DNA of 64,000 nt from JADYZU01 sp964540965. Its GTDB lineage: Bacteria; Pseudomonadota; Alphaproteobacteria; Rhodobacterales; Rhodobacteraceae. Below are positions 7,699-15,905 of this stretch, piece by piece. How positions within the stretch are numbered: the first letter of the stretch is position 1; every line of letters begins with the position of its first letter. A program made the translations under genes and the position numbers. The notes under the pieces are model-generated. The model did not search any database. It was not told the origin of the DNA and saw only the letters and a program-made list of their open reading frames with translations. The DNA is taken from assembly GCA_964540965.1 (NCBI GenBank), contig CAZIOT010000005.1:1-64000 (forward strand), written 5' to 3'.

Positions 7699-10209
7699 GT
7701 GCCGCGGCCGGTGTTCTGGCCCGCGCTGAGGCTGGCCGTGCTGCTGGCAGCACTGGCCGGCGGCGCCATGGCGCAAGAGACCCCGGCCGAGGAAACGCCG
7801 GCCGAGACCCCTGCAGCCGAGACCCCGGCGACGGAACCCCCGACGACCGAGACCGCTGCCGAGGCGACCCTTGCCGGCATCGACTATGACGGCTGGCACC
7901 GCAGCGCGCAGCGCACGGCGACGATCACCGAAAACGGCAACGGATCCTCTTTCGCGCTGGAACGGCTGCGCAGCGATCTGGTGACCTGGCGCAACCGCTT
8001 TGCCGCCGCGCAAGAGGCGAACGCCAGCCGCATCGCCACCGTCGAGGCGCAGATCGCCGCCCTGGGCGAGGCGCCGGCCGAGGGATCCGAGGACAGCCGC
8101 GTCACCACCCGCCGGACGGCGCTGCAAGCTGAACTCGCCCGGCTGCGCGCCCCGGTGCAACTGGCCGAAGAGGCCTATGCCCAGGCCAATGGCCTGATCG
8201 CCGAGATCGACGGCCTGCTGCGCCTGCGCCGGACCGAGGTGCTGCTGACCCGCGGCGACACGCCGCTGAACCCGGTGCTGTGGCCGACCATCGCCGAAAG
8301 CCTGACCGGCCTGATCGGCAACCTGTGGAAAGAGGCCTCGGTCACCTTCCGCTCGTCGGCGCGGCTTGCCGTGCTCAACGATTCGCTCGGCGGCGTGCTG
8401 ATCGCCGCCATCGGCGGGCTGGTCTGCCTGTTCCGCGGCCGGCGCTGGATCGGCCGGCTGTCGGCGCGGGTCACGGCGCGCACCCGCCGCGGCGACGGCG
8501 TCTGGCAATTCCTGTTTTCGCTGGCGCAACTGGTGGTGCCGTATCTCGGCCTGTCCTTCCTGGTCGCGGCTCTGACGCTCAGCGGCCTGCCGGGATTCCG
8601 CCTTGGCCAGATCCTTCAGCAGATCCCCAATGCCGGCGCCTTTGCCATCTTCGCACATTGGCTGGCAGACCGCCTGTTCGGCCCCGGCGCCCGGATTCCG
8701 CTGCCCGAGGATTTCGGCCTCGACGGGCGCGAACGCGGCTGGCGGCTGGTGGTCGGCATGGGCTGGCTGCTGACCGCGGGCGGGCTGGTTCAGGCGGTCC
8801 TTGACGCCGGCGAGGTCGAGACGGTGGCGGCGATGGCGGCGATCCTGCCGGTGCATCTCGCGCTGTCCTGGCTGCTGTTCCGCTTCGGGCGCGAACTTCT
8901 CTGGCGTCCCGCCCCCGCCGCCGACGGCACCATCCCCGATGCGCCGGGTTTCGGCCGCGGCCTTGTCTCGCTTCTGGGCCGGGCGGTGATGGCCGTCGCC
9001 GTCGTCGGGCCGGTCCTGACCGCGATCGGCTATGCCGTCGCCTACGAGGCGCTGACCTATCCCACGGCGATGACGCTGGCGCTTATCGGCGTGGTCCTGG
9101 TGCTGCAGACCTTCGTGTTCGACCTGTACGTCCTGATCGTCGGGGGCGAGGAGGGGGCGCGTGACGCGCTCTTGCCGGTGATCGGCGGCGTGCTGCTGAC
9201 CGTGGTGGCGCTGCCTGCCGGCGCGCTGTTCTGGGGCGTGCGCGGCGACGACCTGTCCGAACTCTGGACCCGCTTCCGCGAAGGCTGGACCTTTGGCGAC
9301 ACCCGCATCTCGCCCACCGATTTCCTGTCCTTCGTCGTGCTGTTCATCGCCGGCTATCTGGTGACGCGGCTGTTGCAGGGCGTGCTGCGCACCACGATCC
9401 TGCCTAAGACCCGGCTGGATCCCGGCGGGCGCACGGCCATCATCTCGGGCACCGGCTACCTTGGCATCTTCCTTTCGGCGGTCTTTGCCGTCACTGCCGT
9501 CGGCCTTGACCTGTCGAACCTTGCCATCGTCGCCGGTGCCCTGTCGGTCGGCATCGGTTTCGGCCTGCAGAACATCGTCTCGAACTTCATTTCCGGCATC
9601 ATTCTGCTGATCGAACGGCCGATCTCGGAGGGGGACTGGATCGAGGTCGGCGGCAAGATGGGCTATGTCCGCGACATCTCGGTCCGCTCCACCCGGATCG
9701 AGACCTTCGACCGCACCAATGTCATCGTGCCGAATGCCGACCTGATTTCCGGGCAGGTGACGAACTGGACCCGCGGTTCCGCCGTGGGCCGCGTCATCGC
9801 GCCGGTTTCGGTCATGTTCGGGACGGACATCGCCAGGGTGATGGCGATTCTCAAGGAGGTGGCCGAAAGCCATCCGATGGTGCTCCTGAACCCCGCGCCT
9901 TCAGTCGTGCTGCAGAATTTCGGCCCCGACGTGCTGAATTTCGAAATCCGCGCCATCGTCCGCGACGTGAATTTCGGCCTGTCGATCCGGTCCGAGATGA
10001 ATATCGAGATCGCGAAGCGGTTCTATGACGAGGGTATCGAATTTGCCGGCAATGCCCGCGCCAACGGCGCCGCGGGCCGCACCGCGCAGTCGCCCAAGCC
10101 CGGACCGGGCGAGATGCGGGTGACGCTGATCCGACCCGAGGAGACCAGCGCCGCCCGGCCTGCCGACGACAACGCGTCCGATCCGCCGCCCGAGGAACCC
10201 CAGCCATGA
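7699..10209 (+). CDS. Large MscS-family mechanosensitive channel with DUF3772 domain
   Basis: Inner-membrane channel protein of 836 residues. I chose GTG 7699, 2 bp after the cysK stop, because it begins a signal peptide (FWPALRLAVLLAALAGGAMA) cut before QETPAEE. A Pro/Thr/Glu-rich stretch follows, then a periplasmic coiled-coil/DUF3772-type region (about 60-210) and roughly ten membrane helices. The conserved MscS pore segment is LSVGIGFGLQNIVSNFISG with RPISEGDWIEV (about 614-650), followed by the beta domain (NVIVPNADLISGQVTNWTR). It protects against osmotic downshock or moves small solutes. It resembles the large MscK/YbdG-like classes in size. Confidence 0.88.
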   Translation: MPRPVFWPALRLAVLLAALAGGAMAQETPAEETPAETPAAETPATEPPTTETAAEATLAGIDYDGWHRSAQRTATITENGNGSSFALERLRSDLVTWRNRFAAAQEANASRIATVEAQIAALGEAPAEGSEDSRVTTRRTALQAELARLRAPVQLAEEAYAQANGLIAEIDGLLRLRRTEVLLTRGDTPLNPVLWPTIAESLTGLIGNLWKEASVTFRSSARLAVLNDSLGGVLIAAIGGLVCLFRGRRWIGRLSARVTARTRRGDGVWQFLFSLAQLVVPYLGLSFLVAALTLSGLPGFRLGQILQQIPNAGAFAIFAHWLADRLFGPGARIPLPEDFGLDGRERGWRLVVGMGWLLTAGGLVQAVLDAGEVETVAAMAAILPVHLALSWLLFRFGRELLWRPAPAADGTIPDAPGFGRGLVSLLGRAVMAVAVVGPVLTAIGYAVAYEALTYPTAMTLALIGVVLVLQTFVFDLYVLIVGGEEGARDALLPVIGGVLLTVVALPAGALFWGVRGDDLSELWTRFREGWTFGDTRISPTDFLSFVVLFIAGYLVTRLLQGVLRTTILPKTRLDPGGRTAIISGTGYLGIFLSAVFAVTAVGLDLSNLAIVAGALSVGIGFGLQNIVSNFISGIILLIERPISEGDWIEVGGKMGYVRDISVRSTRIETFDRTNVIVPNADLISGQVTNWTRGSAVGRVIAPVSVMFGTDIARVMAILKEVAESHPMVLLNPAPSVVLQNFGPDVLNFEIRAIVRDVNFGLSIRSEMNIEIAKRFYDEGIEFAGNARANGAAGRTAQSPKPGPGEMRVTLIRPEETSAARPADDNASDPPPEEPQP

Positions 10210-10922
10210 CCCGCGCCCTGTTCCGCGACGATGCCTATCGGCGCGAGGCGCCCGCCACCGTCACCGGGATCACGGGCGAGGGCGGCATCGTGCTGGACGC
10301 AAGCCTGTTCTACCCTACCGGCGGCTGCCAGCCCGGCGACAGCGGCCGGCTTGACTGGGCCGGCGGCGGTGTCGACATCGCCACCACGGTCAAGGGCGAG
10401 GGTGGGGTGATCGTGCTGATCCCGGCCGAACCGCAGCCGCTGCCGCCGATCGGCGCTGCCGTGGTCCAGCACCTTGACTGGGGCCGGCGCCATGCGCTGA
10501 TGCGCGTCCATACCGCGCTGCACCTTCTGTCGGTGGTGATCCCGCTGCCCGTCACCGGCGGCGCGGTGGGCGAGGGCAAGGGCCGGCTTGATTTCGACAT
10601 GCCCGAAGCGCCTGAGGACATGGCCGGAAACGAGGCGCGGCTGAACGACCTGATCGCCCGCGATCTGCCGGTGACCGAGGAATGGATCACCGAGGCCGAG
10701 CTGGAAGCCAACCCCGGGCTGGTGAAAACCCTGTCGGTGCAGCCGCCGCGCGGCGCCGGCACCGTCCGGCTGGTGCGGATCGGGCAGGGGGCCGCGACGG
10801 TCGACCTGCAACCCTGCGGCGGCACCCATGTCCGTTCGACCGGGGAGATCGGCCGCGCCGCTCTCGGAAAAGTGGAGAAGAAGGGCCGGCAGAACCGCCG
10901 CGTCCCGCTTGTCTTGCTCTGA
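10206..10922 (+). CDS. AlaX-type alanyl-tRNA trans-editing protein
   Basis: Free-standing editing domain homologous to the second half of AlaRS. It removes serine or glycine wrongly attached to tRNA-Ala. 238 residues. The zinc-binding set is present: HTALH (H102, H106) and a CGGTHV motif around residue 205. SLFYPTGGCQPGDSG (about 33-47) is the conserved N-terminal loop. It overlaps the MscS stop by 4 nt (ATGA), so it is translationally coupled to a membrane channel, an arrangement with no obvious functional meaning. The full alaS gene lies in the same window at 17941. Confidence 0.92.
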   Translation: MTRALFRDDAYRREAPATVTGITGEGGIVLDASLFYPTGGCQPGDSGRLDWAGGGVDIATTVKGEGGVIVLIPAEPQPLPPIGAAVVQHLDWGRRHALMRVHTALHLLSVVIPLPVTGGAVGEGKGRLDFDMPEAPEDMAGNEARLNDLIARDLPVTEEWITEAELEANPGLVKTLSVQPPRGAGTVRLVRIGQGAATVDLQPCGGTHVRSTGEIGRAALGKVEKKGRQNRRVPLVLL

Positions 10923-10964
10923 CGCGCGTGCCAGCCTTGCGCAATTGACCGTAGGGGCCTTGCG

Positions 10965-11591
10965 ATGTTGCGTCCTTTCCTTTTCGCGGTGCTGACCGTG
11001 CTGGGCCTGCCGGCCGCCGCCATGCAGTTCGAACGCTGCACCAAGTCCGAAATAGCCTTTGCCACCTCGGCCGTCGAAGGTGCGCGCGAGGTCATCACCC
11101 GCGCCGCCGGCCATGTCGGCCCGACGCCGGAATACGAACGCTGGTTCGGGCATTACAGTCCCGATCTGGGCGAAAAGGTCCGAGCCGGGCTGAAATCGGT
11201 GGACCGCGCGCTGGAAAGCCCCGATCTGGTGCTGGTCTGCCCCAATACCGGCGAGGACGGCTGCGACACCGGCACCTATGCCAATGTCTGGCCCGACGAT
11301 CCGTTCCGCGTCAACCTGTGCCGCGCCTTCTTTGGCCAGCCGACGATGGCGGGGGTGGTCGCCACCTCGATGGCCTTCGACACCGGCACCCGCGAGGGCA
11401 CGATCATCCACGAGGTCAGCCATTTTGTGCGCGCCGCCGGGACCGACGACATCTGCTATACCCGCACCGATTGTTCGGAAATGGCCCTGACCGACAGCGA
11501 AAGCGCGGTGCGCAATGCCGATTCTTTTCAGTATTTCGCCGAGGATGTGGTCTTTGCCATCCAGGCCGCTGCGGCCGAGTCCGCGCCCTGA
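10965..11591 (+). CDS. Secreted M35-type (aspzincin) metallopeptidase-like protein
   Basis: Exported protein of 208 residues with signal peptide MLRPFLFAVLTVLGLPAAAM. It carries the aspzincin zinc site: HEVSH (H149, E150, H153) followed by GTDDICY (159-165), matching the family pattern GTxDxxY that supplies the third zinc ligand, Asp. Several cysteines (25, 92, 100, 119, 164, 170) may form disulfides, as expected outside the cytoplasm. M35 enzymes include fungal deuterolysin and bacterial peptidyl-Lys metalloendopeptidases. Substrate here is unknown. It stands between AlaX and a transporter gene with its own spacing and is followed by a striking palindrome. Confidence 0.8.
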   Translation: MLRPFLFAVLTVLGLPAAAMQFERCTKSEIAFATSAVEGAREVITRAAGHVGPTPEYERWFGHYSPDLGEKVRAGLKSVDRALESPDLVLVCPNTGEDGCDTGTYANVWPDDPFRVNLCRAFFGQPTMAGVVATSMAFDTGTREGTIIHEVSHFVRAAGTDDICYTRTDCSEMALTDSESAVRNADSFQYFAEDVVFAIQAAAAESAP

Positions 11592-11621
11592 CGGGCGGGG
11601 CCTGCCCGATTAACCCATCGA

Positions 11622-11655
11622 AAGATTGGCAGAATCTTCCCCGCGGGGAAGATTC
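11622..11655. promoter_or_regulatory. Perfect 24-bp palindrome with competing upstream arm
   Basis: Bases 11632-11655 form an exact palindrome: GAATCTTCCCCG followed by its complement, with no loop. Just upstream, AAGATT (11622-11627) can also pair with AATCTT (11633-11638) across a 5-nt loop. The two pairings exclude each other, as in an attenuator, although no T-run follows. It lies between the M35 gene and the TauE gene, 82 bp before the latter's start. It could be a strong operator, a transcript-end structure or a dispersed repeat. Confidence 0.6.
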
Positions 11656-11736
11656 GCGGCGCCATCACCCCAGCCTTGCAGCCGCCGCCCGCCGGGCTAG
11701 TCTGGCGGCCATGTCCCGCGGATAAGGTCGCAGCCC

Positions 11737-12570
11737 ATGTTCGGAGTCGATGCCGGAACCCTTTTGGCCATCGCCGCCCTTCTGGCGCTGGCCGGGGCGG
11801 TGACCGGAGTTCTGGCCGGCCTTTTCGGCGTCGGCGGCGGCGCCATCACCGTGCCGCTGCTGTACGAGGTGTTCGGCCTTCTGGACGTGCCCGATGCAGT
11901 GCGGATGCCGCTGGCGGTCGGCACCTCGCTGGCCATCATCATTCCCACCTCGATCCAGTCGGCGCGCGGCCATTACGCCCGCGGCGCGGTGGATGTGGCG
12001 GTGATCCGCGCCTGGGCGCTGCCGCTGGTCCTGGGCGTGCTGGCCGGCGCCTTCATCGCCCGTTTCGCGCCGCCGGCGGTGTTCCAAGTCGTCTTCATCC
12101 TGGTCGCCGGCACCAATGCCTTCAAGCTGGCCTTCGGCAAGGAAAGCTGGCGCATCGCGCCCGACCTGCCGCAGGGCTGGGGGCGGCGGGCCTATGGCCT
12201 TGGCATCGGCCTCGCCTCGGCGCTGATGGGCATCGGCGGCGGTGCCATCTCGAACCTTGTCCTCACCCTGCACGGACGCGACATCCGGCGGGCCGTCGCC
12301 ACCTCGGCCGCGGTCGGGGTGTTCATCTCGATTCCCGGCGCGATCGGTTATGTCTGGGCCGGCTGGGGCCGCGCCGGCCTTCCGCCGCTGTCGCTGGGCT
12401 TCGTCTCGGTCCTGGCCTTCGTGCTGATCGTGCCGACCACGGTCTTGACCACCCGCATCGGCGTGTCGCTGGCGCATTCGCTGCCAAAGCGCCGGCTGGA
12501 GCTGTTCTTTGCCATCTTCCTGATGCTGGTCTGCCTGCGCTTCGTGGTGAAACTCGCCTTCGGGGTCTAG
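11737..12570 (+). CDS. TauE/SafE family sulfite/anion exporter
   Basis: Polytopic inner-membrane protein of 277 residues with about eight hydrophobic helices. It shows the duplicated family motif with Gly-rich turns: GLFGVGGGAITVPLL (about 28-42) and LASALMGIGGGAISNLVL (about 157-174). Members export sulfite, sulfoacetate or related organosulfur anions. The substrate here cannot be read from sequence. The cysK and trgAB genes upstream make a sulfur connection plausible but unproven. Its stop overlaps the stop of the convergent arabinofuranosidase gene by 4 nt. Confidence 0.88.
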   Translation: MFGVDAGTLLAIAALLALAGAVTGVLAGLFGVGGGAITVPLLYEVFGLLDVPDAVRMPLAVGTSLAIIIPTSIQSARGHYARGAVDVAVIRAWALPLVLGVLAGAFIARFAPPAVFQVVFILVAGTNAFKLAFGKESWRIAPDLPQGWGRRAYGLGIGLASALMGIGGGAISNLVLTLHGRDIRRAVATSAAVGVFISIPGAIGYVWAGWGRAGLPPLSLGFVSVLAFVLIVPTTVLTTRIGVSLAHSLPKRRLELFFAIFLMLVCLRFVVKLAFGV

Positions 12571-14081
12571 GTCACCGAGACGCGGATCATCTGCCAGGAC
12601 AGCGGCGGCAGCCGCGCCCGCAGGACGCCGGCCGCGACCTCGGCCCCGCTCCCGTCGCGCGGCACGATGCGCGCGGGATCGGCCAGCGTGTTCACCGCCC
12701 GCAGATCGGGGCTGGTCATCACGCGATGGGCCACGATCCTTCCCGTGGGGAAACCGTTCAGCGCCACCTCGGCCTCGATTTCCTCGGTCGGATGGCGGTT
12801 GACGGCAAAGAAGGTCAGCGTGCCGCCCCCTTGGTCATGCACCCCGGCAATGTCCAGATACGGCACATTGTCGTCGTGGATCGAATCGTAGCCGGGCGAC
12901 CGGACCGCAAGTTGCAGCGCGTCGCCGCGGCCATGGCGCGAGGCGTAATAATAGGGGTAATAGATCGTCTGCTTCCACGCCGGTCCGCCCGGTTCGGTCA
13001 TGATCGGCGCGATCACGTTGACCAGTTGGGCGATGCAGGCGACGCGCACCACGTTCGACTTGCGCAGGAAGGTGTTCAGGATCAGCCCGACCTGCAGCAC
13101 GTCCTCGAAATTGTAGATGTCCTCGAGCAGGCGGGGCGCGTGCGGCCAGCCTTCGGCACCGTCAAGGATCGCCCGGTCCTGCGCGTTGGAATGATACCAG
13201 ACATTCCATTCGTCAAAGCTGATATGCACGTCATGCTTTGACCGCTTGTTCGCCTTGACCAGCCGGATTGCCGATTCCACGGTGGAGATATAGCGGTCGA
13301 GCTTGTGGTTCAGCGCCAGATAATTCGCCGTGTCGCCGGTGCGGTTGGCGAAATACATGTGCAGCGAGATATGGTCGACGTTTTCATAGCTGTGTTCCAG
13401 CACCGTCCGTTCCCATTCGGGATAGGTCTTCATGTCGGCGTTGGATGACCCGCAGACCACCAGTTCCAGCGATTTGTCGAAGGCGCGCATGGTCTTGGCG
13501 ACCTCGTTGGCCAGCCTGCCGTATTCGTCGGCGGTGCGGTGCCCGACCTGCCAGGGGCCGTCCATCTCGTTGCCAAGGCACCAGAGCTTTACCCCGAACG
13601 GATCGGCCCGGCCGTTCTTGCGGCGCAGGTCGCCCCAATAACTGCCGACCGGGGCGTTGACATATTCAAGGAAATTGCGCGCCTCATCCAGCCCGCGCGA
13701 GCCAAGGTTGATCGCCAGCATGGGTTTGGTGCCGACAGCATCGCACCAGTCCTGAAATTCGTGCAGGCCGACGGCGTTCGATTCCGACGTATGCCAGGCC
13801 AGATCCAGCCGTGTCGGGCGCTGGTCGCGGGGGCCGATACCGTCTTCCCAGTTATAGGCCGAAACGAAATTGCCGCCGGGATAGCGGACGAAGGGAATAT
13901 TCAGGTCGCGGCACAGGGCGATCACGTCCTGCCGCATCCCGTTTGCGTCGGCGGTGGGGTGACCCGGTTCGTAGATGCCGGAATAGATCGCCCGGCCCAG
14001 ATGTTCGAGAAAGGCGGAATAGATCCGGTCGTCGATGGTCGCGATGGTGAAATCGCGGTGGGCGGTGACTTCAGCGCGCAT
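12567..14081 (-). CDS. Alpha-L-arabinofuranosidase, glycoside hydrolase family 51
   Basis: Retaining glycosidase releasing arabinose from arabinoxylan or arabinan side chains, 504 residues, typical of GH51. The acid/base is E172 in CLGNEMDGPW and the nucleophile is E291 in ISFDEWNVWYH. The N-terminal YPGGNFVSAYNWEDGIGP (about 67-84) lines the -1 subsite, and a C-terminal beta domain ends the protein. No signal peptide is visible, so it acts on imported oligosaccharides in the cytoplasm. Start is ATG 14081 (MRAEVTAHRDFT); a longer upstream reading has no family similarity. No sugar transporter or arabinose pathway gene is next to it, which is unusual. It is convergent with the TauE gene. Confidence 0.92.
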   Translation of the reverse strand: MRAEVTAHRDFTIATIDDRIYSAFLEHLGRAIYSGIYEPGHPTADANGMRQDVIALCRDLNIPFVRYPGGNFVSAYNWEDGIGPRDQRPTRLDLAWHTSESNAVGLHEFQDWCDAVGTKPMLAINLGSRGLDEARNFLEYVNAPVGSYWGDLRRKNGRADPFGVKLWCLGNEMDGPWQVGHRTADEYGRLANEVAKTMRAFDKSLELVVCGSSNADMKTYPEWERTVLEHSYENVDHISLHMYFANRTGDTANYLALNHKLDRYISTVESAIRLVKANKRSKHDVHISFDEWNVWYHSNAQDRAILDGAEGWPHAPRLLEDIYNFEDVLQVGLILNTFLRKSNVVRVACIAQLVNVIAPIMTEPGGPAWKQTIYYPYYYASRHGRGDALQLAVRSPGYDSIHDDNVPYLDIAGVHDQGGGTLTFFAVNRHPTEEIEAEVALNGFPTGRIVAHRVMTSPDLRAVNTLADPARIVPRDGSGAEVAAGVLRARLPPLSWQMIRVSVT

Positions 14082-14182
14082 TCGGGTTCCCTCTGGCCTG
14101 ACGCAAACCCCTTGGAAGGGAACTGCAAAGGCCTTGAAGGCTTTTGCCGGCGTCCCGCGGAACCTGCCCGCGGCCCTGCCGT

Positions 14183-14211
14183 TTGACAAGCCCCGCCGCC
14201 CGGCCGATCCT
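14183..14211 (+). promoter_or_regulatory. Candidate promoter of mtnA
   Basis: A perfect TTGACA (14183-14188) lies 17 bp before GATCCT (14206-14211), in the 153-bp divergent gap and 24 bp before the mtnA start. The -10 is weak. Spacing and the -35 are the evidence. Confidence 0.45.
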
Positions 14212-14234
14212 GCCCCGACCATCGGGAGGCGCGG

Positions 14235-15323
14235 ATGAAGATCAACGGTGTGGCCTATCGCTCGATCTGGGCCGAGCCTTCGGGCGAGGTCAGGATCATC
14301 GACCAGCGCTGGCTGCCGCATGAGGTGCGGATCGTCGCCTTGCCCGACCGTGCCGCCTTTGCCACCGCGATCCGCGACATGTGGGTGCGGGGCGCGCCGC
14401 TGATCGGGGCGACGGCGGCCTGGGGGATGGCGGTGCAGATGGCCGCCGATCCGTCCGGGTCCAGCCTGGAGGAAACCTGGTCGGTCCTGCACGCCACGCG
14501 GCCGACCGCCATCAACCTGAAATGGGCGCTTGACCGGATGCGCGCGACGCTGGCGCCGCTTGCCCCGGCCGACCGCGCCGCCGCCGCCCGGTCCGCGGCG
14601 CAGGCGATCTGCGACGAGGATGTCGAGATCAACCGCCGCATCGGCGCCCATGGGCTGGGGGTGATCCGCGACATCGCCGCCCGCAAGGGCCGGGTCAACA
14701 TCCTGACCCATTGCAACGCCGGCTGGCCGGCGACGGTCGACTGGGGCACCGCCACCTCGCCCATCTATCAGGCGCATGACGCCGGCATTCCGCTGCATGT
14801 CTGGGTGGACGAGACGCGTCCGCGCAATCAGGGCGCGCAGATCACCGCCTGGGAACTGGGCGCCCATGGTGTGCCGCATTCGCTGATCGTCGACAATGCC
14901 GGCGGCCATCTCATGCAGCACGGACAGGTCGACATGGTGATCGTCGGCACCGACCGCACCACCGCCAACGGCGATGTCTGCAACAAGATCGGTACCTATC
15001 TCAAGGCGCTGGCGGCCCATGCGAACGGCGTGCCGTTCTATGTCGCGCTGCCCTCGCCGACCATCGACTGGACGGTGCGCGACGGGGTCAGCGAGATCCC
15101 CATCGAAAACCGCTCGGGCGAGGAGGTGACGCATGTGCAGGGCCTTGACCCCGAGGGGCGGATCGTCAGCGTCCGCATCAGCCCCGAGGGCACGGCCGGG
15201 GTGAACCCGGCCTTTGACGTGACGCCGGCGCATCTTGTCACCGGCCTCATCACCGAACGCGGCATCGCCCCGGCCACGGCCGCGGGCCTTGCCGCGATGT
15301 TCCCCGACCGCGCGCCGGTTTGA
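14235..15323 (+). CDS. mtnA: S-methyl-5-thioribose-1-phosphate isomerase
   Basis: Methionine salvage enzyme converting methylthioribose-1-phosphate to methylthioribulose-1-phosphate, 362 residues. It belongs to the eIF2B-like isomerase family. The catalytic Cys is C160 in THCNAGWPATV and the catalytic Asp is D240 in VIVGTDRTTANGDV. The substrate-phosphate motif RGAPLIGATAAWG (about 52-64) is also present. Preceding AGGCGCGG is a weak ribosome-binding site. No other salvage genes (mtnK, mtnB, mtnP) lie nearby. In Rhodobacterales and Rhodospirillum the product may instead feed the MTA-isoprenoid or DHAP shunts, which sequence cannot decide. Confidence 0.93.
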   Translation: MKINGVAYRSIWAEPSGEVRIIDQRWLPHEVRIVALPDRAAFATAIRDMWVRGAPLIGATAAWGMAVQMAADPSGSSLEETWSVLHATRPTAINLKWALDRMRATLAPLAPADRAAAARSAAQAICDEDVEINRRIGAHGLGVIRDIAARKGRVNILTHCNAGWPATVDWGTATSPIYQAHDAGIPLHVWVDETRPRNQGAQITAWELGAHGVPHSLIVDNAGGHLMQHGQVDMVIVGTDRTTANGDVCNKIGTYLKALAAHANGVPFYVALPSPTIDWTVRDGVSEIPIENRSGEEVTHVQGLDPEGRIVSVRISPEGTAGVNPAFDVTPAHLVTGLITERGIAPATAAGLAAMFPDRAPV

Positions 15324-15383
15324 TCCTGCGCAAGGCGGGCAGGGCGCGCCCGCGCCATCAAAGGCCAGAAAAGGGAGAAGCCG

Positions 15384-15905
15384 ATGACCGATCAGCCGAA
15401 ACCTGCCCATCACGGCGTCGGGCACAGCCGCCATCCGGCGCCCACCGCCGCCGTGGCCGTCCGCCCGCATCACCACCACCTCGACGACCTGCCCGAGGCC
15501 GCGGCGGATGAGCCCGAGGCGCGGCCGCATCATGCCCATGTCCATCCGCGGGGCGGGCACGGCGAACTGGCCCCCGGCCATGATGCCACCCTGTGCGCAG
15601 CGGGCAACGCCCGCGTGCTGCGCGCGCTTGGCGTTCTGGGGGTGCGGCTGGCCGATGCCGCCGCGGTGCCGGCGCTTGCCGGCGCCCTGCAGGGCACGCC
15701 GGTCGTGATCCTTGACCCGCCGGGGGGCATCGCCGATGCCCATGCCCTTGGCCTCGCGCTCGAGGATGTGCGGCTGGCGCCGGGGGCGGTGCTGATGGCC
15801 GTGGCCGGGGCAGGGGCCGCCGATCTGGGCCTTGACCTTGACGCCGATGCCGCGCCCGACCTGCCGCGGCGGCTGCGGCAGTTGCTGGCGGCGCGGGCGC
15901 CCTAA
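15384..15905 (+). CDS. Uncharacterised protein with His-rich N terminus
   Basis: I do not recognise this 173-residue protein. A good ribosome-binding site (AAGGGAG) precedes the ATG by 6 nt, and third positions are GC-rich like neighbouring genes, so it is probably real. The first 66 residues hold 14 histidines, including HHHH (29-32), HHAHVH (49-54) and GHGE, mixed with Pro, Asp and Glu: a likely disordered metal-binding stretch. The rest (about 70-173) looks like an alternating alpha/beta domain (ARVLRALGVLGVRLADAAAV, TPVVILDPPGG). There is no signal peptide or membrane helix. It starts 60 bp after mtnA and may be co-transcribed. Its stop overlaps the convergent sulfotransferase-like gene by 4 nt. 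Confidence 0.65.
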   Translation: MTDQPKPAHHGVGHSRHPAPTAAVAVRPHHHHLDDLPEAAADEPEARPHHAHVHPRGGHGELAPGHDATLCAAGNARVLRALGVLGVRLADAAAVPALAGALQGTPVVILDPPGGIADAHALGLALEDVRLAPGAVLMAVAGAGAADLGLDLDADAAPDLPRRLRQLLAARAP

